A stretch of 40,237 bases of DNA, from positions 1-40,237 of the forward strand of contig JAFSCH010000115.1 of the NCBI GenBank assembly GCA_017436865.1, read 5' to 3'. The stretch is from Lachnospiraceae bacterium (lineage in GTDB: Bacteria; Bacillota; Clostridia; Lachnospirales; Lachnospiraceae). The notes below the pieces were generated by a model that was not told the origin of the DNA, did not search any database, and worked only from the letters and a program-made list of their open reading frames with translations. Numbering within the stretch: position 1 is the first letter of the stretch; each line of letters begins with the position of its first letter. Shown here in pieces: positions 32,460 through 40,146 of this stretch. The position numbers and the translations under genes were made by a program.

Positions 32460-33424
32460 ACCAAATCACCCTTTCTTGATATCAATAGTACATTTTCTCC
32501 TTGACTCCTCAACCACATATCAACACCTTCACCGCCAAACACTTCCGCTGTTACCGTATATGTACCATTATCATTTAGCTCACAATTTGCTGTAGGAAAT
32601 CTATCCTGTATTGCTTCTAAGGATGTACCCTTATATATAAACTTTAGCTTTACCAAATCTCCTCCATACATAAATTGCACTCTCTGTCTAAACTGGCTTT
32701 CTTCAAATCTGCTACCATATGGCATTTGAAAATGTTCCGATTCTATACTGTATCTATTAATCCTGTCTATTCGATATATTGTTGGGTGTAGCTCGTCCAC
32801 TTCGAACTTTGCTGCCGGTTCACTATCATGATGAAATGCAATCAGATAAAAATAAAATTCCGCAAACATGATTCCAACCGGTTTAATCCGTCTTTTGACG
32901 TTTTTTCCATCTAATCTCGAATAGTCTATTTTCATTAATCGCTGTTTCCGGATAGCTGTTCCAATATCCCATATAGCAGTAAGAAGCGGTTTTTCGTGTT
33001 TTAATGGAATATAATAATGTTTTTCATTAAGAATCAGCTCCTGTACCTCTTGTCTTCTCTCAGTTGCAATATCGGATTTAACGATTTTATCAAGTATCTG
33101 ATACATTTCTTCTCTTGTAAAAGCTCTGCTTTCCAATAATATCTTACACACTGCCAAAGCCTCTTCATCTGTTAGTTCATTCTCCTTCTCACAAGCACAA
33201 ATATAACCATTAAGACTTCGATTATATATAATATCTTTTCGCTTTCCCCTTACTGTCTCTCTCTCAGAAAAATATGTTCGGATCACCTCAATATCTCTCT
33301 GAATCGTCCTTTCGTTCACTCCATATTGATTTGCAGCTACTTTCTTATTTATCACCTGCCCCTCTGTCAGGCGAGTCATTATATCTAATATCCTCATTTG
33401 CTTTCCATACTCTTCTGTATCCAC
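32456..33424 (-). CDS. WYL-domain transcription regulator
   Basis: A 322-residue regulator. The N-terminal winged HTH (RILDIMTRLTEGQVINKKVAA, then GVNERTIQRDIEVIRTYF) is followed by a WYL domain (about 150-225: LTAIWDIGTAIRKQRLMKIDY, RRIKPVGIMFAEFYFYLIAF) and a WCX domain (VKLKFIYKG to VFGGEGVDMWLRSQG). WYL proteins bind small ligands or nucleic acid ends and often control defence loci. It starts at GTG with AGAGGTGG ahead and is the first gene of a five-gene operon. A palindrome centred at the -35 position of its promoter recurs upstream of the gene at 38580-39416, so it probably controls both. Confidence 0.9.
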   Translation of the reverse strand: MDTEEYGKQMRILDIMTRLTEGQVINKKVAANQYGVNERTIQRDIEVIRTYFSERETVRGKRKDIIYNRSLNGYICACEKENELTDEEALAVCKILLESRAFTREEMYQILDKIVKSDIATERRQEVQELILNEKHYYIPLKHEKPLLTAIWDIGTAIRKQRLMKIDYSRLDGKNVKRRIKPVGIMFAEFYFYLIAFHHDSEPAAKFEVDELHPTIYRIDRINRYSIESEHFQMPYGSRFEESQFRQRVQFMYGGDLVKLKFIYKGTSLEAIQDRFPTANCELNDNGTYTVTAEVFGGEGVDMWLRSQGENVLLISRKGDLV

Positions 33425-33453
33425 TGAACCACCTCTTTTCTTGTTATACTTTT

Positions 33454-33486
33454 ATTATACTCATTACCGTAGACATACCTTTGTCC
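33454..33486 (-). promoter_or_regulatory. WYL operon promoter with palindromic operator
   Basis: On the minus strand GGACAAAGGTATGTC (33486-33472) is followed after 12 bp by TATAAT (33459-33454). There is no normal -35 box; the palindrome occupies that place, as expected for activator-dependent promoters. The same arrangement occurs at 39506-39474. Confidence 0.75.
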
Positions 33487-33653
33487 ATCTTGTTATTATT
33501 TTCAGTTTTTTCTTTCCTTTATATTAAATATTCTAACACTTGATATTTGCAATTGTAAATACAGCTATTGCAAATTAATACATTGCATACGCAAATTTGA
33601 TTATTGTTTATATATTTCATTTTCTCACATAAACTAATTTGAGAGGTGATAAC

Positions 33654-33884
33654 ATGCCAACGAAACGTGAACAAGAATATAAAATGATTGGATTAAATAT
33701 CGCATATTATAGAAAATTAGCTGGTCTCAGCCAGTTACAATTAGCAGAAAAAGTAGGAATCAGCCGTACTCACATGAGCAATATCGAAGCACCTAATATG
33801 CCTACATCTATTTCTCTTGAAACACTTATGGATATTGCAGATGCCTTGAATACACCAGCCAGCACATTATTAATCTTCAAATAA
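33654..33884 (+). CDS. Small XRE-family HTH regulator
   Basis: A 76-residue HTH_3 protein (MIGLNIAYYRKLAGLSQLQLA, EKVGISRTHMSNIEAPN, then LETLMDIADALNTPASTLL). The start at 33654 has GAGAGGTG ahead. It is transcribed away from the WYL gene and ends in a terminator shared with the convergent vWA gene. It may take part in control of the WYL operon from the 230-bp divergent region, but no palindrome for it was identified. Confidence 0.88.
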   Translation: MPTKREQEYKMIGLNIAYYRKLAGLSQLQLAEKVGISRTHMSNIEAPNMPTSISLETLMDIADALNTPASTLLIFK

Positions 33885-33893
33885 TAAAAAATA

Positions 33894-33931
33894 AACCATG
33901 CTCGTATCATTTGAGCAATGGTTCATTTTTT
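33894..33931. terminator. Bidirectional terminator between XRE and vWA genes
   Basis: AACCATGCTC pairs with GAGCA(A)TGGTT (one bulged A), with a T-rich run on the right side for the plus strand and an A-rich run on the left side for the minus strand. It ends both converging transcripts. Confidence 0.85.
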
Positions 33932-35747
33932 ATTGGAAGTAAAATATTTTCCCTCTTGTCTTAAATGGCAGCCTATGACCTTTCGGAATCAAATATGCAT
34001 GTTCTCTATGTACTTTCAGATTACTCTCGATAAAACCATCCGTAATAATAAGTATCGGTCCATCTTTTGGAAAATCCTTTGCATTTTCAAGACAGTTAAC
34101 ACCATATTGTAAAATAGTTCCCCCTCTTCCTACGACTTCCACACGGTCAGCAATTCTCTCCGGCTCCATATATCCGGCATCGTATGCTTTTGCATCACAA
34201 AATACCACTCTTACAAAAGGAACCTCCTTAGCATTCGCATAGCTTGCAATACTTCCTAACGCTTTTCCTATTAACTGTTTATCCATAGAACCGGATGTAT
34301 CAACAATAACACCAAATGTCCTTGCATTTTTCTCTTCCTCGTACCATACCATTCGTGGTCTTGGAATATCAGGCGTTGTTCCCTGTCTCCTACTTGGTCT
34401 TGCATATGTTCTATGTTTTTCTAAAGCCGGAAAATGTATTTCAAACCACTGTGCCAGTTCTACATCCCATGGAATTGCAGGCATACACAAAGCCTTTATT
34501 TCTTCGATAAGACCTGCCGGTAAATAGCCTCTGCCATTCTGCTGATGATATTCCAAGCCCTGAGATAAAGCTTCCCTAAAATATCTGTCGAGGTCTATAT
34601 CATCTAATGGATTCTTTCCTGCTCTGACTCTTCCAAACTCTCCCTTTCCATAGCCCCTGAATGTGCCAAGCTTCATATATTGCCTTATATCACCAAGTAT
34701 TTCATCATAAATCATTTCTGCTGACATATTGGCAAATTTTACATCATACAAAGCACATTCTGGCATTTTTCCTATTTTCAGTTCCACGAGCCAGCCATTA
34801 ATGACATAATCACAGGCAACATTCCAAAGATATGCATTTTTCCCTGCACTTCTTGTATGATGTTGCAGTCCGGCATGGAGATACTCATGTGCCAGCACAA
34901 ACTTCAATTCCTCTTCATCAAGTCCTGCCGCAGTATTAATATAGATTTCCCCTGCTTCTATATCAACTGCTGCTATCTGTATTTCCTCTTCTGTACATAT
35001 CCTATAATCTTCTATAATCTGAAATCCTGTAGCAATTCCGCCTAATAAGGGATAGTGATTCATGAACCATTCTGCGGCTCTTTTGACCTTTTCACTACAT
35101 TTTTCTACTGTTTTATTCGTACCTGCTGCACTATCTATGGTTTCTGTTACAGAATATGCCAATGCATAGCTAAAGCCTTCCACATAACGATTCTTTCGCC
35201 CATTCTGATATACAAGCGGCTTATCTAAACCAACCATTTGTATTCTTTTTCGAATCTCTTTAAAAAACTCCGTTTCTGCTTCCTTCCATTGTTTTTCAAG
35301 TAATTCATTATATATTTCTGTTTCATCAGCCAGTTTTATTTTTAAGTCCATATCTTGAAATGGATTCTGCCCGCATTTCATATCCTTTAGAAACTTCATA
35401 CAATATAAGTCACAAGCCAGATTCCATCTCTGTATATCTACTCTTTGTTGTAGCAATGTATTTTTCTCAGGCATTCTTTCCTCATCAAAATGCCCAAATC
35501 CCAGATGCAAGTGCTGTAATGCCAATATATACAGCCACTCTTTGGGATGTAACAGATATTCTTCATTTACCCAAATTGTTCCATCTGACTTAACAACACT
35601 GATACAGTCTTTTCCAATCTCTTTCTTTTTACAGTTTCTGATATACCCACTCAATTTTCCAAATAATCTGTGTGATTGAAATAATCGAATTCCCTGTTCC
35701 AAATTTTCCCTTTCCAGAGGTATTTTTTCTTTTCCCTTTTTTCCCAT
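33930..35747 (-). CDS. Metallopeptidase-like/vWA protein (DUF2201-type)
   Basis: About 605 residues; the start at 35747 has GGAG at eight bases. The central zinc-peptidase motif HEYLH (about 287-291) is followed by LQHH and the WNVACDYVING signature. The C-terminal vWA domain has a MIDAS motif (VIVDTSGSM, about 483-488) and ILIITDG. An earlier segment (about 70-128: LHPKEWLYILALQHLHLGF to RWNLACDLYCMKFL) repeats the peptidase region, but the His-Glu pair is replaced by Leu-Gln. It overlaps the MoxR gene closely; MoxR ATPase-vWA pairs act as chaperone-like remodelling machines. The substrate is unknown. Confidence 0.88.
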   Translation of the reverse strand: MGKKGKEKIPLERENLEQGIRLFQSHRLFGKLSGYIRNCKKKEIGKDCISVVKSDGTIWVNEEYLLHPKEWLYILALQHLHLGFGHFDEERMPEKNTLLQQRVDIQRWNLACDLYCMKFLKDMKCGQNPFQDMDLKIKLADETEIYNELLEKQWKEAETEFFKEIRKRIQMVGLDKPLVYQNGRKNRYVEGFSYALAYSVTETIDSAAGTNKTVEKCSEKVKRAAEWFMNHYPLLGGIATGFQIIEDYRICTEEEIQIAAVDIEAGEIYINTAAGLDEEELKFVLAHEYLHAGLQHHTRSAGKNAYLWNVACDYVINGWLVELKIGKMPECALYDVKFANMSAEMIYDEILGDIRQYMKLGTFRGYGKGEFGRVRAGKNPLDDIDLDRYFREALSQGLEYHQQNGRGYLPAGLIEEIKALCMPAIPWDVELAQWFEIHFPALEKHRTYARPSRRQGTTPDIPRPRMVWYEEEKNARTFGVIVDTSGSMDKQLIGKALGSIASYANAKEVPFVRVVFCDAKAYDAGYMEPERIADRVEVVGRGGTILQYGVNCLENAKDFPKDGPILIITDGFIESNLKVHREHAYLIPKGHRLPFKTRGKIFYFQ

Positions 35748-35752
35748 CTGCA

Positions 35753-36808
35753 TTACTCCGTTCCACTAATCAGCCTTGGGATATCCCTTACGATTTCTAC
35801 CAGAAACCAATCCGGTAATTTCTTGTTTTCTTCTACAGATACTACCATCTGCGCTATCTCAAGATTTATCTGTGCAAGCTCTTTTATCAATGCCTTTGCT
35901 CTATGTGCAAGATATTGACTATCCTTCGTCATATTCTGTTTTTTCTCCGGTAAGTCATGCCAAAGCTTAGCTCTGAATGACTGTGCTATAAAATACAGTG
36001 AATCTCTATCCTCCGGTGCTGATGGGAACTTTTCTGTTCCTTTAATAATCTCATTCAGCAAAAATTTATTGCCACACTGCTTTGTAAATGCTACAAACAT
36101 TCCTGCATGCGCTGCTGACAAGCATCCATATGACAGTATTCTGATTTCATTTTCTGTAATGTGTTCTCCATATTCCTTCAGTGCATCACTAAGCATATGC
36201 CATGAACGCGGTGTAGAGTAGATTTCTTCTGTCTTAGGTGGCTCTGAGTATAAATGATCTGGTCTTTGTGTAATGTATTCCAATACCCAAGGATGTAGTC
36301 CGTTTTCATACCCCCACGAAAGCCAGCTATTCACATCAGGCTTCAACTGAACATGAAACATTCTGTTTATGAGTGCTGATGACATTGTTTTTACAATCGC
36401 ACTATCCTGCGAACGGTTACCTGCTCCGATTACAACACTTCCTTCCGGCAAATAATATTCACCTACTCTTCTTTCATGAATCAGCGAATAAAATGCCTTT
36501 TGTACTTCCTGCGAACAGGCATTTAACTCATCTAAGAACAGACAATATGGCTCTTTTCTTGCAATCATCTTGGGCGGTAAAAATGTGCTTACTTCTCCTG
36601 TAATCTGTGGAATTCCGATAATGTCTTCCGGTGCTAACTGGCTTCCCAATAAAGATACACATGGTAATCCTACACTTTCTGCAAACTTCTCAACTAATGC
36701 TGACTTTCCAATCCCTGGTGCTCCCCATATAAACACAGGTCTAACAGGTGCAATATTTAATAATACTTCCAATAACTCTTCCTGATTTACGGTTAATGGT
36801 AAATTCAT
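35753..36808 (-). CDS. MoxR-type AAA+ ATPase
   Basis: A 351-residue AAA_5/MoxR ATPase with Walker A GAPGIGKS (29-36), Walker B CLFLDE (89-94), sensor GAGNRS and arginine-finger region SSALINRMFHVQL. MoxR ATPases work with a vWA protein to remodel or activate target proteins; the vWA gene starts immediately after it. The C-terminal third is helical. It belongs to a run RtcB - zinc protein - MoxR - vWA and may be co-expressed with rtcB, since no terminator is visible between them. Confidence 0.92.
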   Translation of the reverse strand: MNLPLTVNQEELLEVLLNIAPVRPVFIWGAPGIGKSALVEKFAESVGLPCVSLLGSQLAPEDIIGIPQITGEVSTFLPPKMIARKEPYCLFLDELNACSQEVQKAFYSLIHERRVGEYYLPEGSVVIGAGNRSQDSAIVKTMSSALINRMFHVQLKPDVNSWLSWGYENGLHPWVLEYITQRPDHLYSEPPKTEEIYSTPRSWHMLSDALKEYGEHITENEIRILSYGCLSAAHAGMFVAFTKQCGNKFLLNEIIKGTEKFPSAPEDRDSLYFIAQSFRAKLWHDLPEKKQNMTKDSQYLAHRAKALIKELAQINLEIAQMVVSVEENKKLPDWFLVEIVRDIPRLISGTE

Positions 36809-36856
36809 AAATTCTTTCTCCTCTTTTGTTCTTTACTACTGTTTTTCTTAACAGTT

Positions 36857-37042
36857 TTATGCAATATATTTACTACGTTGTTTCTCATTGTATTGTTTTT
36901 TCTTATTTATTTTCTTTACTTTTGCACGCGGAATATACTTTCCACAGTGCTGACAATATTTCTTATGGTTTGCCTCTCTTCCTTTTTCGCACTCTCCATA
37001 GGCAAGATAATATTTGCATGGTACTTCTCTATAACTACTCAT
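36857..37042 (-). CDS. Small Cys/His zinc-binding protein
   Basis: A 61-residue basic protein with a probable zinc site: Cys in VPCKYYLAYGEC, His in REANHKK and the pair CQHCGKY. A strongly basic tail follows (RAKVKKINKKKQYNEKQRSK). The spacing resembles CCCH-type zinc fingers that bind RNA, which would fit its place directly after rtcB. ATG start with AAAGGGATG ahead. Confidence 0.75.
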   Translation of the reverse strand: MSSYREVPCKYYLAYGECEKGREANHKKYCQHCGKYIPRAKVKKINKKKQYNEKQRSKYIA

Positions 37043-37062
37043 CTTTGAATCATCCCTTTCTG

Positions 37063-38208
37063 CTAATTTCCAGCTTTGAAATTGTAAATTGGTCTTATGA
37101 TTTTGGTAATATTTACTGTTTCTTTGATTACTTCTTTCACATCATCCAAGTTCCGATAAGCAAATGGAGCTTCATCCAATGTCTCTTTACCAATACAGGT
37201 TGTATAGATTCCTTTCATTGCCGTTTTAAATGAGGATACCGTATATTGTGTTTTTACATCTTCACGCTTCATAATCCTTCCTGCTCCATGCGGTGAAGAA
37301 CAATTCCACGCTTCATTGCCAAGACCTTCCCCTAATATAATCCCGTCCCGCATATTAATCGGAATAATAACTTTCTCTGCTTTCTTTGCAGAAATCGCTC
37401 CTTTTCTGAGCATAGGTGCGCAGAATACATGCAGCGTTTCCTCTGATGTATCAATATAATTGTGAATACACGAATAACTATCTAACACCTTCCACTTCAT
37501 TCCCTTTACAAGCTCATCCAATATAATTTCTCTGTTCAGAGTTGCAAACTGTTGAACCACCTGTAAATCATGCAGATAGCTTTGTAACAATCCATTTTCC
37601 AGATACGTCAGTTCATATGGAATTTTCATTCCCTTAGCTAAGAGTTCTTTTTGCCCTTCCTTCAGATAGTATTCTGTTACTTCTTTTCCTAAATGACGAC
37701 TTCCTGAATGAATCACTATGTAAAGATTACCTTCCTCATCTCTATCTGCCTCAATAAAGTGATTACCCCCACCTAATGTTCCAAGGCTGAGTAATGCTTT
37801 CTCTTCCTGAATATGTCTGTAACAATGTAATCTTGATAAATCAAATTCCTTTGCAAATCGGTGTATCTTATTTCGTATTGCAAAACCGGATGGTATGTTT
37901 TCACGAATGACGGCATCTAATTTCTGATATTCAATTTTCTTTCCTTTTATCTGTGCCAGTGTCATCCCACAGCCGATATCAATACCTACCAGATCAGGCA
38001 TTAATCTTTCACCTACCGTCATAGTAAGTCCGATTGTTCCTACTTTTCCGGGATGTACATCCGGCATAACACATATCCGGCTTCCTTTAGCTGTTTCATG
38101 ATTGCATAACATCTGTAACTGTTGCACTGCATAATCATCTATTGCATGTTCTTTGTTCTGTGTTGTGAAAATATTCGCTGATGTATAGACTCCATTAATT
38201 GTTATCAT
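37063..38208 (-). CDS. rtcB: RtcB RNA ligase
   Basis: A 381-residue RtcB, which joins 2',3'-cyclic phosphate and 5'-OH RNA ends with GTP and Mn2+. All key residues are visible: Cys80 in GIDIGCGM, His150 in GGGNHFIE, His167 in VIHSGSRH, His249 in SCIHNY, and the guanylylated His307 in SSPHGAG. Length is slightly below the E. coli protein (408). It is read from a separate promoter with an elaborate leader (38238-38545) and is followed by the zinc protein, MoxR and vWA genes. RtcB repairs RNA cut by toxins, so the context suggests damage response. Confidence 0.95.
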   Translation of the reverse strand: MITINGVYTSANIFTTQNKEHAIDDYAVQQLQMLCNHETAKGSRICVMPDVHPGKVGTIGLTMTVGERLMPDLVGIDIGCGMTLAQIKGKKIEYQKLDAVIRENIPSGFAIRNKIHRFAKEFDLSRLHCYRHIQEEKALLSLGTLGGGNHFIEADRDEEGNLYIVIHSGSRHLGKEVTEYYLKEGQKELLAKGMKIPYELTYLENGLLQSYLHDLQVVQQFATLNREIILDELVKGMKWKVLDSYSCIHNYIDTSEETLHVFCAPMLRKGAISAKKAEKVIIPINMRDGIILGEGLGNEAWNCSSPHGAGRIMKREDVKTQYTVSSFKTAMKGIYTTCIGKETLDEAPFAYRNLDDVKEVIKETVNITKIIRPIYNFKAGN

Positions 38209-38237
38209 AAAAATCCTTTCTCATAGCACTTTTCCGT

Positions 38238-38297
38238 ATGCCAATGAAACCGCTTCCTGATATGCTATGCATAATACAAAAAGCAATTTCTTGGCAT
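38238..38297 (-). ncRNA. Long stem-loop in the rtcB leader
   Basis: On the minus strand ATGCCAA pairs with TTGGCAT (7 bp), continued after one bulged A by GAAATTGCTT with AAGCGGTTTC (10 bp with two G-U pairs). An apical TATGC-ATA-GCATA hairpin caps it. It spans 60 nt between the leader terminator and the rtcB ribosome site. A 17-bp helix there is not expected by chance. It may control rtcB translation or be cut and sensed by the RNA-repair system. Confidence 0.65.
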
Positions 38298-38298
38298 C

Positions 38299-38324
38299 AA
38301 AAAAGCACCTCAATCAAGAGATGC
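38299..38324 (-). terminator. Leader terminator upstream of rtcB
   Basis: GCATCTC/GAGGTGC (7 bp, one G-U) with a six-base loop, followed by U6 on the minus strand. It follows the 27-codon leader ORF and precedes the rtcB stem-loop, so rtcB expression from the leader promoter would need read-through or antitermination. Confidence 0.75.
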
Positions 38325-38363
38325 AGATATCCTATATATACAATTATGGATAAGATATAAAGA

Positions 38364-38447
38364 CTACCCTAAAACAGATATACGGACAACCACAACTCTC
38401 TGGTTTACTGTTAAATTGTTGTTTTTTAAGTTCATATTACGTGTCAT
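38364..38447 (-). CDS. Leader peptide upstream of rtcB
   Basis: A 27-codon frame with an excellent AAAGGAGG ribosome site six bases before the ATG. The product (starts MTRNMNLKNNNLTV, ends RVVVVRISVLG) has an Asn-rich first half and a Val-rich second half. It lies between a strong promoter and a terminator, which is the layout of an attenuation leader or of an independently made micropeptide. It is not similar to anything I recognise. Confidence 0.6.
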   Translation of the reverse strand: MTRNMNLKNNNLTVNQRVVVVRISVLG

Positions 38448-38488
38448 GATTATCCTCCTTTCGAATCAGGGTTAATTAGTGTCTGAAT

Positions 38489-38545
38489 GTTATAAGTTGT
38501 AAAACTTATGACACGTAGTATATCGACAATAATTTCAAATGTCAA
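38489..38545 (-). promoter_or_regulatory. Consensus promoter and operator-like repeats of the rtcB leader
   Basis: On the minus strand TTGACA (38545-38540), a 17-bp spacer and TATACT (38522-38517). Immediately downstream lies an inverted repeat, ATAAGTT-TTAC-AACTTAT (38509-38492), placed to block a polymerase at the start site. A perfect 10-bp repeat, TACGTGTCAT (38438-38447), pairs with ATGACACGTA (38508-38517). Near-consensus strength plus an operator at +1 suggests repression that is lifted on demand. Confidence 0.75.
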
Positions 38546-38579
38546 TAGTGTTTTGGTATATTATATTGGCAAAAACTTT

Positions 38580-39416
38580 CTATCCATCACATCTTTCTAC
38601 CCAATCAAATACCGAATATCCAGATGTAAGTTGAATTTCATGATACGATAAATCAATTAAATGCTCATTTTCCGTAATTCCGTCCGGCTTAAAGAAGTGA
38701 TACCAACAACCATTACTGTCTTTTTCACTTTGCAATATCCCATATATCGGCTCTTGCATGATTGGTGTCTGAATCTTTAGTCTGCAACCGTTTTCAAATG
38801 GCAACTCCAAATGACAAAGCTCATAATAATAATTCAAACTGGCAAGTGTCTCCGGAAATACTCCTCTTTCTATTAACCATGGTTCATTGGGATAAACTCT
38901 GACTATCTGTAACTTCTTCTCCAGCCATAGCATTTCAAATTCCATCAGTATCTGATGAGGCTGATTCTGCGGTAAAATAATCTGATATACATATACTTTT
39001 TCCTGAAAATCGTTACTATGGTTATATAGTTTTCCTGTTTCATCAAGCAATTTTTCCATAGAATCATAAAACTCTATATCCGCTGTAGGAAAACGAAATA
39101 CATCTAGTGAACTTACTTTCATTTCCGTTGTTGCATTCGAAATACATTCTCTTACATACAGAACCCTATCAGTCGGATTATATATCTGCGCAATACATAA
39201 ATTGAATAAAGTAATCATTTGCCTCACTTTATATTCATCCTTTACACAGATTAATTCTGATAATGCTTGAAGCATTTCTCTTTTCTTCTCTATTGAGGCA
39301 TAACTATGTAGAATTAACTGTATCTTTTCATTTACCGTAAATCGCATATTCTGACGGAAAAATTCTCTTATTTCTATATTTCTAATACATTGATAAATAT
39401 CAAAACTCTCATGCAT
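38580..39416 (-). CDS. Unknown protein upstream of the RtcB cluster
   Basis: A 278-residue soluble protein of no recognised family. The N-terminal half is helical (FTVNEKIQLILHSYASIEKK to MITLFNLCIAQIY). The C-terminal half is beta-rich with many aromatic residues (FEMLWLEKKLQIVRVYPNEPWL, CRLKIQTPIMQEPIYGIL). Start with GGAAGGTGG ahead. Its promoter carries the same palindrome and spacing as the WYL promoter. No terminator separates it from the rtcB leader promoter, so its transcript could continue into rtcB. A role in RNA repair or sensing is inferred from position only. Confidence 0.65.
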   Translation of the reverse strand: MHESFDIYQCIRNIEIREFFRQNMRFTVNEKIQLILHSYASIEKKREMLQALSELICVKDEYKVRQMITLFNLCIAQIYNPTDRVLYVRECISNATTEMKVSSLDVFRFPTADIEFYDSMEKLLDETGKLYNHSNDFQEKVYVYQIILPQNQPHQILMEFEMLWLEKKLQIVRVYPNEPWLIERGVFPETLASLNYYYELCHLELPFENGCRLKIQTPIMQEPIYGILQSEKDSNGCWYHFFKPDGITENEHLIDLSYHEIQLTSGYSVFDWVERCDG

Positions 39417-39473
39417 TCTTTACCACCTTCCTCTTCATTCCTTATTATTTGCTTTTGATATGCCTTTGACATT

Positions 39474-39506
39474 ATTCTACAGATTTTCATAGACATACAT
39501 ATGTCC
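39474..39506 (-). promoter_or_regulatory. Second copy of the WYL-type operator/promoter
   Basis: On the minus strand GGACATATGTATGTC (39506-39492), then 12 bp, then the -10 box TAGAAT (39479-39474). The core GACATA-CA-TATGTC is a perfect palindrome. Base by base it matches the WYL promoter at 33486-33454, including the identical 12-bp spacing and the absence of a -35 box. Confidence 0.75.
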
Positions 39507-39559
39507 TTACATTTTTCAATATATATTAATTAAAGAATAACTGACTATATATACCTAAA

Positions 39560-40146
39560 AATGCCCAATCAGCACCACCGGCTTAGCCGGTGGTTTGCTC
39601 ACGCCCTATAAGGGCTCATTACCTGCGTTTGAGTCTAAAGACTCATCGAAAAGTTCGCCAGCCGCAAAACATTTACCTACTTGAGTCCCTTGGACTCATA
39701 TTACTTGTTCTTCTTTACTGGCTCACCCGTAAACGGGTCTACATACTCTTTCAACGTCATCTGATCATACTCAAAATCTTCTTTCAACTGATTTTGAATA
39801 TATTCCTGTATTTTCTTTGCATTCTTGCCTACAGTATCAACGTAATATCCCCTACACCAAAAATGTCTATTTCCAAACTTATATTTCAAATTTGCATGTC
39901 TTTCAAATATCATTAAGGTACTCTTTCCTTTCAGATATCCCACAAAACTTGAAACACTTATGCTTGGTGGAATTTCAACCAACATATGAACATGATCTGA
40001 ACACATCTCTGCTTCTACAATCTTGACTCCTTTTCTCTTACATAAAGCACTCAATATATTAGCTATGTCCTGTTTCAGTTGTCCATATATTATTTTTCTT
40101 CTGAACTTTGGTGCAAAAACAATGTGATACTTACAATTCCACTTGG
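39560..40146 (-). mobile_element. IS200/IS605-type insertion sequence, 5' part interrupted
   Basis: Contains a HUH transposase gene and, beyond its 3' end, the set of hairpins usual for such elements: GAGTCC/GGACTC, GAGTC/GACTC, GCCCT/AGGGC and the perfect CCACCGGC-TTA-GCCGGTGG (39575-39593), which should be the end hairpin recognised by TnpA. No tnpB gene is present in the window. The other end is outside the window, beyond a group II intron. Confidence 0.8.
39701..40146 (-). CDS. tnpA: IS200-type transposase TnpA, 3' exon
   Basis: A Y1 HUH single-strand transposase. Visible: KWNCKYHIVFAPKFRRK near the usual N-terminus, HVHML with the two metal-binding His residues, and the catalytic Tyr region YYVDTVGKNAKKIQEYIQNQ. 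The family normally begins a few residues before KWNCKYH. Here the reading frame upstream (to 40213) is not transposase but the end of a group II intron, so the first exon must lie outside the window. The protein can be made only if the intron splices. Confidence 0.88.

Noticed and set aside
33930-35747. Ro60/TROVE protein next to RtcB
   Set aside because: The protein has a vWA domain, but the N-terminal part is a zinc-peptidase type with HEYLH and a degenerate repeat, not TROVE helical repeats.
38221-38460. tRNA or tRNA-like gene in the rtcB leader
   Set aside because: The 7-bp end pairing and a GATTCGAA word recall a tRNA, but no D-arm, anticodon arm and T-arm can be formed in order.
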